Shown here: one piece after another, positions 1 to 9,156 of the stretch
How positions within the stretch are numbered: position 1 is the first letter of the stretch
Layout of the letters: every line of letters begins with the position of its first letter
Origin: Calonectria ilicicola
Taxonomy: Eukaryota > Ascomycota > Sordariomycetes > Hypocreales > Nectriaceae
Reading direction: 5' to 3'
Length of the DNA stretch: 64,000 nt
Assembly (NCBI GenBank): GCA_020809705.1
Contig: CP085828.1
Location: 5,890,001 to 5,954,000 of the forward strand
Position numbers and translations under genes: made by a program
The notes under the pieces: model-generated
What the model saw: the letters and a program-made list of their open reading frames with translations, nothing else
Told to the model about the DNA's origin: nothing
Database searches by the model: none

Positions 1-1
1 T

Positions 2-816
2 ATGGCTGGAGAGGAGAGTGGTGGTGTTGGAAACTTTTGGTATTCATTCGACTATGGATTGGCCCATTTCGTCTCTATTGACACCGAAACCGACTATGCC
101 AACAGCCCTGAGTGGCCATTTGCTCGAGATTTGACTGGGGATGAGACCCATCCAACTGCCAACGAAACTTTTGTTACAGACAGCGGTCCATTTGGTGCTG
201 TGGACGGAAGCTACAATGATACCACATCATTTGAACAATACAAGTGGCTCGCCAAGGACCTCGCTGGTGTTGATCGAGAAAAAACCCCATGGGTTGTTGT
301 TATGGGTCATCGACCCATGTATAGCTCCCAGGTTTCCTCATACCAGACGTACCTACGAGAAGCTTTTGAAAACCTCATGCTCAAGAATGGCGTCGATCTC
401 TATCTTGCTGGGTAAGTTTATTTCCCTGGAGGGGCGATATTGCATAATGCTGGTGATCGATCCGATTCTGACAGTTGATTAGACACATTCATTGGTACGA
501 GCGCTTGATGCCTCTCGGCACTAACGGCACTATTGACGCGACCTCGTTTGTTAACAACAACACCTGCGTCACCAATCCTGGAACTTCCATGACCCACATT
601 ATCAATGGTGCTGCAGGAAACATCGAGAGCCACAGCACGCTGGATGACGATCCGCTCCTCAATATTACACTTGTCCTAGACCAGGTTCACTTTGGTTTCA
701 GCAAGTTGACTATTAACAGTGCCGATAAGCTCACGTGGCAATTTATCCACGGCGAGGGTGGCGTCGTGGGCGATGAATTTACGCTGCTGAAAAAGGAGGC
801 TTGCAATACTCAATGA
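2..816 (+). CDS. Purple acid phosphatase-like metallophosphoesterase, 3' end only
   Basis: The C-terminal part of a secreted acid phosphatase; the 5' end lies outside the window. Exon 1 runs to 411 and exon 2 covers 483-816, with an intron at 412-482 (GTAAGT donor, TTAG acceptor). Splicing rebuilds the metal-site motif GHIHWYER across the junction (glycine codon split by the intron). The upstream motif VMGHRPMYSS supplies another metal-binding histidine. Both are signatures of the dinuclear-metal purple acid phosphatase family, which hydrolyses phosphomonoesters at acid pH. Several N-x-S/T sites (NETF, NDTT, NNTC, NITL) suggest a glycosylated secreted enzyme, though the signal peptide is not in view. 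The last residues form the usual C-terminal domain. The family call is firm; substrate preference (phytate or general phosphomonoesters) cannot be judged from this fragment. Confidence 0.88.
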
Positions 817-1101
817 TCATTGAATCGAGTCTCACAAGCTTCTAGGTATATTCTTCAAATGTAAATATTCTACTTGAATTAAATGAAGAATTTCTGTAAG
901 AGCACGAGAAACTTTGATAACATAAAATGATGGATCATATTTATATTCCCGCGTAGGACAGAGACTTTTGCAGCGACTTGCAGTGGGATGATCCCAGGTC
1001 TAGTGCAATGATTTTGCGCCGTAGGGTTTCAAATCCTCTCTATCATTAGGACAAAAACTACCATTATATTCCTCGTTTAATTCAACGAGCTACTGAAATA
1101 A

Positions 1102-3035
1102 TCAAGGAGTTTGCACTGCTTCCTCCTCAGTTTCAGTTTCACTGGACGGCTTTCTACTTTCAAAACGTTAGTCATGTTGATTTCAAATCCAAACTCGAAA
1201 ATAAACTCACTCATTTCTTTTATGCAAAAAGGACATCAAGCATATGCCTAGAATTGCAAGCCCTCCGAATAATATGAGAATTTGATACCCGTATTTGTAT
1301 TTGGGTGCGTCATATGTGGGGAACAACACCACTAAACCAAGGCAAGTTAAATTTTGGTCTTCTTTTCCGAGTCTTCTGGCGAATTATTTTACTTACGAGG
1401 GACCCAGAGAACCCAGGCATAAGATACAATATTAGACGTTGCTACAAGCAACTGTCTTAAATTAGGGTCATGTGCGTTCAAGTCAGCACCCCAGGCCTTG
1501 TCCATTGTTAGTAAACAGTGGCTTCATCATGGATTGATTGGCCATGAGCGAATTTGAAACTTACAATCAGAACCGGTGTCGTTGCAGAACCAGCGTATGA
1601 CAGGTAGTAGGCGAACATCAGGGCTCCTTTGGGGATGTACCATACAGACAATAAAATGTTCGAGAAGATCATCAAAACTAACAAACTAATGATGAGAATA
1701 AATCTCTTCCCAGTACGATCTGCCAAAATTCCCCACAATATGGTGACGACGATGGCGACTGCGTTCCCACCTGTTGGCAGAACGTTTACTTGAACAACGC
1801 TATAGCCAGCAGCAGACAGCCAGAGATTGAAATAGCTCGTTGCCGTATGACACGCTGCTACCATACTAAAATGGAAAATGATTAACATCTAATAATTATT
1901 AGCGGAGATTCGGCAGGCACTTACACGTAGGGAAAGACAAAAGCCCATATTTTCCAATCCAAATAAACCTTTTTGACAACTTTCCAGGATAGCTTCACAG
2001 GAGGTGAATGACCAATTCTCTCTATCCTTTGAATACCATATTCCCTATCCTCTTGGGTAAGATAGAAGGCTTTGGTAGTATGTGGGAGGTCAGGAAGACC
2101 AAAGAAACCCCAGAGCGCAATAGGAATCGAAATCACACCATCCATAATGAACAGCCATCTCCATCCGGCAATTCCATGTCGCCCATTCATACTCGTATAC
2201 AAACCCGCTTGCAAGTAGCCACTGAACATGCTGGCTATTGATTCAATCTCGAGTAAAATAGCGACACGCTTTGTGAGCTCCTTGGGACCATACCATCCTC
2301 CTAACATGGCGATGTAGCCAGGAAATGCACATGCCTCGAAAAGACCAATGAAGAATCTGAGAGCGTACATCTGTATCACATCAGCATTTACCTTGATGAT
2401 CAGAAATTAAATTTCATAGCAGGTATTCTTACTGTTCGGATATTCTTTGCTGCGGCCATGCTCATTACTAGAGCCGACCAAACTAGCTCACAACACGGAA
2501 TAAAATAAGAAGGCCGTGCCCAACTCAGTTGGGACATCATTGTAGGCACAGAGCCAACCATGATGCCCAGACTGAACCAAGTATTTAGCCAATTTCTTTC
2601 ATTGCTATAAAGCTCTAGCTAGAAGAATGAAGGTTAGTATTGTGAATTGAAGATGGACTTCGGTAGAGTAACCCACATCTTCCTTCATGCCGCTAACAAA
2701 GGCATTGCCTATACGCTTAAGCTTAGAGGTCGGTCATTTGACGAATAATAGCAAGGCTTACTGATATTAGTCTGATCTAAGTACTTGATAAAATATCCTA
2801 GACAAACTGTGGTGCTTGATCGCTGTCAGTGGCCTGTCTTCTCTGAGCCCTGGATGGTTTTCGCTCACAACATGAATCCATCAAGTTTTTGGACGTATTT
2901 TCTGTCGCGAGGGTCACCCTCCACTGAATCCCAGACAAATCCTACTATACGGCGCCATCGTGATGACGTTTGTACTTCTTCATCTGAACTGCTCTCAGTG
3001 ACGTTGGTGGATACATCTGCCTTGGAAGCGGTCAT
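1102..3035 (-). CDS. MFS transporter, Dal5/allantoate permease-like (anion:cation symporter family)
   Basis: A plasma-membrane major-facilitator carrier of about 485 residues. Nine exons keep one frame: 2869-3035, 2762-2814, 2677-2708, 2433-2618, 1925-2370, 1565-1865, 1397-1496, 1211-1331 and 1102-1153. The first junction creates LDGFMFTTVCLGYFIKYLDQ, the hallmark first helix of the Dal5 family, followed by TNIS. Other family marks are RFFIGLFEACAFPG, GWRWLFIMDG and ILADRTGKR. Dal5-type carriers import small organic anions such as allantoate, nicotinate and pantothenate, and yeast Dal5 also takes dipeptides. The C-terminus is short and acidic. The gene is transcribed away from the solute-binding-protein gene at 3593, with 557 bp between the starts. 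The exact substrate is unknown. All introns are 48-69 nt with standard signals. Confidence 0.9.
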
Positions 3036-3592
3036 GTTATCCTATGATAAGGCTCGCGAGCGCCGTATACCAATAAGACTGTGAATTAAAGAATTGAAAT
3101 TTCTGATACACAACTAAATATTAGGTTGTATTTTCTTAGATCTTTCACTCTTTTGAAAAATCGCTGTGGGTCAGTAGTGATTGTACAATTCTGATCCACT
3201 ATTATGCTTCTCAACAACCTGGCCAGCAAGTTCTTCTGTCGTAGACAATGACCCGGGAATTTGGTCAAAGGATTTATGTCTCCGCAATTGAAGTTACGTG
3301 CCTCTCGAATTGGGAATCGTATTCCGAAGCGGGGTCAATCTCTAGGTTCCCCGATATCTTCTACCAGGTGTTGAGCCTGTTGGAGTGGCCGGGGTGCATG
3401 ATTGCGACATCTGACGTGATTACAGAGCCCACGTTGTCGGCACCAACCCATGAAATCTCCCTAGGTATTGATTTGGAAAGATAAGACATTCAACAGCCAC
3501 GTTATTGGATATAGGTGACAGTTGCCTATAAAATCTTACTGATTAACCGGGAATAAGCCAACTTTTACCCCCTGTTATCAATTTGAAGCACC
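3036..3592. promoter_or_regulatory. Divergent promoter region between MFS and solute-binding-protein genes
   Basis: This 557-bp stretch separates the two divergent start codons. A TATA-like TATAAAA lies at 3527-3533, about 60 bp before the plus-strand ATG, which sits in a strong context (CACCATGG). A 78-codon open frame at 3248-3484 has no recognisable motif and is probably chance. A shared promoter could co-regulate the neighbours; that is inference. Confidence 0.45.
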
Positions 3593-5005
3593 ATGGCGCC
3601 CGATATACTCCGTATCAGCCTTGAAAAAGTCGACTTCCGGCAGCCAACACAAGTCACAGATGACACTAGCGTGCTGACACTCAAGAATCTTGTTTTTGAA
3701 CCCCTCCTAAAATGGCAACATGGAGGATTGGCACAACCAGCACTTTTTGAGCGCTGGGATCATTCTCCAGATGGACGCGAGTGGCGTTTTTACATTCGCC
3801 ATGGTGCGATATTTCACGATGGGGTAGTCTGTTTAGCAAGCCATATTGCTGAGTTCATCAACGGCATCCTTGACTCCAGGGATACCTTTGGCATGAAGTG
3901 GAGTTATCATCGTTATCTCGCACACGCAAAGGTAATAGTTGAAGACGATAACACACTCAAAGTTGAGAATCCGGAACCGATCGCAGACATCCTCGATATA
4001 TTTACCGAATTCTACATCTGCAGACTCGCTGCTGATGGGAAGCCTATCCTGGGGACCGGGCGCTATCGGGTCACGGAATTTGACAAGGAAAGGGGCCGCG
4101 CAACCTTGAAGCTGACCGACTTGAGCCAAAATAATGACCCCAAACCAGAGTTGATTGTCGCTACAGCTGAAACCAGTGCAGAAAAAAGACTCAAGCAGCT
4201 TAGTGAAGGAAAAGTCGATGTTGCATTGAATCTTGAGAGATTGGAGACGGCGCCTGATTTCGAGCCCACGTTGCAGTGGGGTAAAGCCACAAACACCCTT
4301 TCTGTCATATACTACCTGAATTGCCTTGAAGGTATATTCGCCTCTCCAGAAGTTAAACTGGCTGTCAATCATGCGGTAAACACAGTGGCACTTGCTCGGG
4401 AGGTATTTCATGGCCTTGCAACACCGTCGGCAACGGTTGTCAGTCCCTTTCATCTTGGCTCTCAAGAAGCGGGCTTGGAGCCGATTCCATACGACGTAGC
4501 CGAGGCCCGCCGGTTGCTCGAAGGAATTGATTTGAGCGAGCCTATAATTCTTCGGACACCAACATATATGCCAGAGCGTGCTCAAGCCATCACGCAGTTT
4601 GTGGCCACTTCTCTTCAAGCCGTGGGGTTTACCGTGACCGTGGAGGTGGTGCAAGACCGCCCCGCGTATGCTCGACAAGTGGGCCTTGATAAAAATATCG
4701 GAGACTTGGCATTATTCGACTCATCTCCGCATAGTACATACCGTGTCTTGGATGACAAAATTTCTAGTGCGACTAGAGCAGTGTGGTGGCAAGGCTATCA
4801 GAATACCGAGGTTGATGAGCTTATCAAAGCAGCAAACCACACCGTTGACGATCATGAGAGAGGGGTTGCATATAGTAAGTGCTTGGAAAAGCTTAGAGGG
4901 AACCCACCTTGGTTGTATTTGGTCCATCCGGTGGATGTTTTCGCCGCAAGAATAGACATACAAGGTCTAAGTATCGACTGCAAGGGAGTTCTAAATATTG
5001 GGTGA
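3593..5005 (+). CDS. Family 5 solute-binding protein (SBP_bac_5, peptide/nickel type), cytosolic, bacterial-like
   Basis: An intronless 470-residue protein resembling bacterial DppA/OppA periplasmic binding proteins, which capture peptides or nickel complexes for ABC importers. Visible marks are LVFEPLLKW near residue 35, WDHSPDGREWRFYIRHG followed by FHDG at about 64-85, and ILGTGRYRV near 153. The C-terminal lobe contains the usual second-domain pattern ending with LYLVHPVDVFA. Length is slightly below the bacterial norm (500-550) because the N-terminus starts directly at the mature domain: there is no signal peptide and no lipobox, so the protein should stay in the cytosol. No ABC permease or ATPase partner of the bacterial importer type lies nearby. 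Lack of introns next to a nine-exon neighbour and the bacterial family point to horizontal origin. It may act as a ligand-binding sensor or scavenger; the ligand is unknown. Confidence 0.82.
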   Translation: MAPDILRISLEKVDFRQPTQVTDDTSVLTLKNLVFEPLLKWQHGGLAQPALFERWDHSPDGREWRFYIRHGAIFHDGVVCLASHIAEFINGILDSRDTFGMKWSYHRYLAHAKVIVEDDNTLKVENPEPIADILDIFTEFYICRLAADGKPILGTGRYRVTEFDKERGRATLKLTDLSQNNDPKPELIVATAETSAEKRLKQLSEGKVDVALNLERLETAPDFEPTLQWGKATNTLSVIYYLNCLEGIFASPEVKLAVNHAVNTVALAREVFHGLATPSATVVSPFHLGSQEAGLEPIPYDVAEARRLLEGIDLSEPIILRTPTYMPERAQAITQFVATSLQAVGFTVTVEVVQDRPAYARQVGLDKNIGDLALFDSSPHSTYRVLDDKISSATRAVWWQGYQNTEVDELIKAANHTVDDHERGVAYSKCLEKLRGNPPWLYLVHPVDVFAARIDIQGLSIDCKGVLNIG

Positions 5006-5186
5006 GAAGCTTTGGGGCTTCTACTCCATTTTTTGCAGTAATATATCTAAGGCTTTTGCGTTCAGCTAAAATTTTGATGAGGATGTCTACCTGAGGACCT
5101 GTATCAGTCATCGATCGCCGAGATGAACGGCTTAGTCTTGTTGGAAAAATATAGAGAAACTATACAATTCCATTGTTCAAGCCCAT

Positions 5187-7262
5187 TTAATTATTTCGTA
5201 CAACTACAACACGGAAGCCATTGCCACGCCAGGAACCCCCCGCTTCAAGACTACCACGGTAAGTGGTACTAATCTTGGATCTGCCACTAGAGAAGCAACC
5301 GCCACGAAGAACGCGGCGTATTGAACCAGGTGCATCCAAATCCTCCCGCCCATCATCGCACCAAGGATATTTAAATATAGGCGTGGTCATGTCTTCGCCC
5401 CAAAGTGTAGTGCACCATTCCCAAATATTTCCTCCCATGTCATAGACTTGGTAGGATGATCTACCCCTGGGGAAAAGGCCCACAGCGCAGGTGTTGTTCA
5501 ATCCCGACTCTTCATAGTTGGCATAATCATCTTGCCATTCTGAACCCCATGGATAAATCAGTACATCATTCCCTGGAGGATTTTGATTCCCACGCGCCGC
5601 GCGTTCCCACTCTGGCTCTGTTGGGAGACGAACGAACTCGTTCTCGTTTATTTTGCCACTTTCACGCCAACGGGTAGTCAACCATGCGCAATATGCCATT
5701 GCATCATACCAAGTGAGATCGGTTGCTGGAGTGTTTTGTCTTTCAGGAGAGAGGCCGTCTGGGCTATGCCAGTCTCGATTTGTTTCCCGTACAAAAACGG
5801 AGTAATCTCGATTGACAACTGGATAGACCCCTATGCGAAAACTGTCAAGGAAAATTGAATGGGGAGGATGAGAGTTCGTATGCGATTCTGAGCCATGAAT
5901 TGAGGTTCCCTCTGGAACATGAGCAAGGGCTGTCAGGTCTCTGGGATCCCCTAAGCGAGATAAAACACGCGCTGCCTTCTCCCTCTGAGTAAAGGGCAAG
6001 GTGCTCTCAATTATTCGAGTCATGTGAGACAAAATTTGACTTCGCAGTTTACTTGTCTCGTCTATGAACTCGGAAACTAGTAATGCGCCAAGATGCGCAT
6101 TCATATCTAGACCATGAATCAGGCCCTGAATGAGATCGTTGGGATTTCCGTTCCGATAAAGACGGAGAAGCAGGCTGCGCAATACCGGTTCCACCTCCAT
6201 TGGACATTTATGGAACAACTCAATGGCTGTTTCTGAGGGTAAATCGACGAGGTGGCGGGAGGCTAGTAGCTGGTTGATAGCCTTAGATGAAAGTAACTGA
6301 GGGTTTGCTAATTTCACAGAGCTTGAGAGATCGTTCAAGTTATTTAGTGGTGGCTGGTTAAGGAGACGATTGAAAGCCTCCGTTCCAAGCAGCTTTGAGG
6401 TAGCTTCATCCGGAATGACAACGGACAGCCAAGCATCCAGCAGCTCTTCAGCGTTGTTACCTTCTTGTCTTGCCTCTGACGCCAGAGCAAAGTAGATTGG
6501 AGTCGCCGCTGTTGTACCCATGCCAATTCCAACTTGCGGTGGAGGAGTTTGAGTCAATGCGCTCATTTTTTGACGTCGCTGATTTTCAAGCAACAGCAGT
6601 AGGTCATGGCGCACAATTTCCGAAGATAAATTCCAATGCTTGACCGTATTTGTATCACCTAGCAGGACAAGTTTATATATCCGAGGTTTCAAGCGAAGAA
6701 GTTTAGCAATGAGATCTGGGCCTTCGTTTCCCGCTGTATCAATTGCATCAATGATGATTAAAAATGAAGCGTTGGTAGGTTTCCCCGTTTCTTCAAAAGA
6801 AACTAAAAGTTCGGATAGGATGTCGTTGATAAACATTTCTATGCTTTCAGGGCCGTGTGCTGAGAAATAAAGTGGTGTTAAACCAGGAGCCTTCCAGTAT
6901 TCATCTCGAATAGAACCTATATCGTTGCGATATACTGGGAGAGGTTTCACCAATCCATCTGTCGCTAATTGAAAGCCAAGATGCTTGGCAAAACTAGTTT
7001 TGCCAGTGCCGGTGCTGCCACCGAGCAAGATGTAGTCATGATCACGCACAACTTCAAGTGCCGTGAAATGTATTGGAGGCTCTTTTTCGTGCGCTAATTT
7101 TCCCTTTCGCAGGCCCTTAGCAGCCTTATCCTCCACTGTGTAGTTGACAAGCAGAGGAATATAACCTTGGCCAAGAGTAGTCACTTGGCCATTTGGGAGC
7201 GTAAACAATGGCTCCTCTCCAAAGGACACTGCAACCGCCTTGAGGTGTTTAATCATGTCCAT
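5187..7262 (-). CDS. P-loop (STAND-like) NTPase fused to a C-terminal FGE/SUMF1-fold domain
   Basis: An intronless 691-residue protein with bacterial architecture. Residues 1-65 form a short N-terminal segment with no recognised effector. A P-loop sits at 82-89 (GSTGTGKT), a Walker B-like FLIIIDAID at about 167-175, and helical, HEAT-like sequence fills roughly 290-440. A linker with RVLSRLGDPR (432-441) is the typical entry into bacterial FGE-sulfatase-type domains. The FGE fold follows (about 450-691) with FRIGVYPVVNRDY, FVRLPTEPEWERAARG, YPWG, YDMGGNIWEWC and RVLRGGC. True formylglycine-generating enzymes carry two copper-binding cysteines shortly after the RGG motif; here the stretch reads RGGCFSSGRSKIST, so the pair is missing. 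I infer a non-catalytic, ligand-binding role. It is convergent with the solute-binding-protein gene, 181 bp apart. Confidence 0.82.
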   Translation of the reverse strand: MDMIKHLKAVAVSFGEEPLFTLPNGQVTTLGQGYIPLLVNYTVEDKAAKGLRKGKLAHEKEPPIHFTALEVVRDHDYILLGGSTGTGKTSFAKHLGFQLATDGLVKPLPVYRNDIGSIRDEYWKAPGLTPLYFSAHGPESIEMFINDILSELLVSFEETGKPTNASFLIIIDAIDTAGNEGPDLIAKLLRLKPRIYKLVLLGDTNTVKHWNLSSEIVRHDLLLLLENQRRQKMSALTQTPPPQVGIGMGTTAATPIYFALASEARQEGNNAEELLDAWLSVVIPDEATSKLLGTEAFNRLLNQPPLNNLNDLSSSVKLANPQLLSSKAINQLLASRHLVDLPSETAIELFHKCPMEVEPVLRSLLLRLYRNGNPNDLIQGLIHGLDMNAHLGALLVSEFIDETSKLRSQILSHMTRIIESTLPFTQREKAARVLSRLGDPRDLTALAHVPEGTSIHGSESHTNSHPPHSIFLDSFRIGVYPVVNRDYSVFVRETNRDWHSPDGLSPERQNTPATDLTWYDAMAYCAWLTTRWRESGKINENEFVRLPTEPEWERAARGNQNPPGNDVLIYPWGSEWQDDYANYEESGLNNTCAVGLFPRGRSSYQVYDMGGNIWEWCTTLWGEDMTTPIFKYPWCDDGREDLDAPGSIRRVLRGGCFSSGRSKISTTYRGSLEAGGSWRGNGFRVVVVRNN

Positions 7263-8115
7263 GCTGCCAATTTATCAGCTGAAACTCCGATTTTCGGATC
7301 CTTGCAAGATTTAGAGTAATATCTGTTGTTGATGTGAAGTATGAAGAGAAAAACGGTATTTTTTTTACGAAGACCAATATATTGGTATGTGCTCTTAGCG
7401 GACGTGCCTAGACTTACACGTAGATAATTCAGTGCTGGTATGTCTCAGCATTGTGTATTTTACTTCGTCATCAGCACCCTGCAAGGCGTGATGAGCCTAG
7501 TACGACACGCCCCTTGAAAGATTGTCCCCCTGTAACATCTCCATCTCACACACCACAGAGCTCAACTACTCCAAATATTGGGTTGATAGACAAAAGATAA
7601 ATGTCTAAATAACAATAAATAATAAAAAAACGATAACAATATTTATTTATATATTAGTCGGGAGATAGTGGGAAAAAGCGGAAGGAGTACAATCTTTGAA
7701 GGATTGGACTGGATGGTTGATGCTCAGGCTCCACCAGAATCTTTTCAATCACACCCTGAATTTGTGCAGGGATATGATAGCATGTGAGCAAACAAAGTGA
7801 TGATTGGAGATAATTAGACCCATAGAAGGTCGTATGGAGTACGAGAAAAAAGCTGGAGATCGTTGTTGTTTGATTGAGGCTGTTTATGATCCTTGGCTTT
7901 GAGACTTGCGATTGGTTAGAGTGGAAACATTTTATACATGTTCATCTCACCCAGTCAGCTTCGATCGATGACCCCATACCTATTTACTATGATATCATCT
8001 AGAGAAATACCTCAAATTGACCCACTATATGAGTTTGGCAAAAGGTGGTCAACGACTGCAAGTGCAGTTCATTTTATCAGCGATCATTGCTGTAGTTCAG
8101 GTCAAAGTTCCAAAA
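7263..8115. other. Divergent intergenic region, gene-free
   Basis: This region lies between the start of the STAND-FGE gene and the start of the thioredoxin gene. It holds a MITE-like element at 7512-7702. No open frame with family motifs was seen. The short open frame beginning at 7938 overlaps the thioredoxin start out of frame and is judged chance. Confidence 0.5.
7512..7702. mobile_element. MITE-like element with terminal inverted repeats
   Basis: CCTTGAAAGATTGT at 7512-7525 is matched in inverted orientation by ACAATCTTTGAAGG at 7689-7702 (13 of 14 positions). The roughly 190-bp element is AT-rich inside (AATAAATAATAAAA, TATTTATTTATATAT) and has no coding capacity. Near copies of the right end occur around 29,390-29,439 and 55,640-55,675, and of the terminal motif at 44,623 and 55,467. 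This pattern fits a small non-autonomous DNA transposon family. No clear target-site duplication was identified. Confidence 0.55.
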
Positions 8116-8598
8116 ATGCCGATTGCAAGAGGTGCTACGGTGCCAAACACCGCAAAGCTTCTCGAATTGCCTCAAAACTCCGATTCCAAATTATTCATCG
8201 TTTTCATCTCTTCCACGGACCCTTCCACTGGTCTGTCTTGGTGCCCTGATGTGCGGGCTGCGCTCCCATATCTCGAAGCTACGTTTGGTGGAGATGACGC
8301 GCCTAAGTTAGCCATTGTTGAGGTCGGACAAAGACCAGAGTAAGTTTAAAGCCCAAGCAGAAGCTGGGATTCACAGAGAGTGGATAATAGCCAAACAAAG
8401 AAATGAGGCCTCGTTTCAAATAGCTAACTCACATTCAGATGGAAAAAACCCGACAACTTTTACAGGTCCAATTGGAACGTCCACAATGTTCCAACCTTGG
8501 TAACTTACCAGCGAATTGATGGACAAATTTCCGAGACGGCAAGATTGGTTGAGGATGAAATCCTAGACGAGGAAAAGTTGCGCAATTTCATTAATTGA
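8116..8598 (+). CDS. TXNDC17/TRP14-type thioredoxin-domain protein
   Basis: A 127-residue cytosolic thioredoxin-fold protein of the DUF953 family, related to human TXNDC17, which reduces disulfides and cystine-type substrates. Two exons, 8116-8339 and 8439-8598, flank a 99-nt intron (GTAAGT donor, TTCAG acceptor). Marks are LFIVFISSTDP, the active-site block LSWCPDVRAALP and WKKPDNFYRSNW followed by VPTLVTY. The vertebrate active site is WCPDC; here the second cysteine is valine (WCPDV), leaving only the nucleophilic cysteine. A monothiol mechanism, or loss of disulfide reductase activity, is therefore likely. It diverges from the STAND-FGE gene and is read in the same direction as the PEBP gene downstream. 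Confidence 0.85.
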
Positions 8599-9156
8599 TT
8601 AAATGAGAAAATACATTCCTTGTCAACGAACTTAGATTATGTCTAGATGTTACCTTTCTCTAACGCAACCCTTCTTATGTTTGGCGACGTATTCCCTCCG
8701 AATACTAAAAATGCAGAATGTTTTTGGCCCTATGAAATCTCAAGTGTAAGAATTAACAGTTGATACCTTGTATGAGTTCTTTTAGTAGGATTTCGGGTTG
8801 TAGCCAGATCTATTCACTGAGCACCAAAAACTGACTGGTCTCCATCATATTTCAATACACGGATCACTGGATCATTTACCCAAAATCAAAATATTAGCCC
8901 GGGTAGGACGGCAATAAATGTTCAAGAACAGTCCTTTTACTAGTGAAATGCCGGTCTTGGCGGGGTTTGCTCCTAATCCCCGACCCTTATCCCCGGAATC
9001 GCACCGGTAATCATTGGCGCCACTTGACGATCATCAGATCTAAGTGCTATATTTCATCACTGCTCCTCCTTTTTTTTTCTTTTACTCTAGTCTTGAAGGG
9101 TTTTTTAATGAAGGTAACATAAAAACCGACAGCTTCATCTTTGTCCAATTTACATC
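8599..9156. other. Intergenic region, no gene seen
   Basis: This 558-bp gap separates two plus-strand genes and should hold the thioredoxin terminator and PEBP promoter. A pyrimidine tract around 9060-9090 precedes the PEBP start by less than 100 bp. No supported coding sequence was found. Confidence 0.4.

Noticed and set aside
3248..3484. 78-codon plus-strand open frame upstream of the solute-binding protein
   Set aside because: It has no motif or signal peptide and lies in the divergent promoter. A link to the next gene by splicing would need to skip a good ATG.
3833..4678. 281-codon minus-strand open frame
   Set aside because: It is antisense to the solute-binding-protein gene and has no recognisable motif; it is a shadow of that frame.
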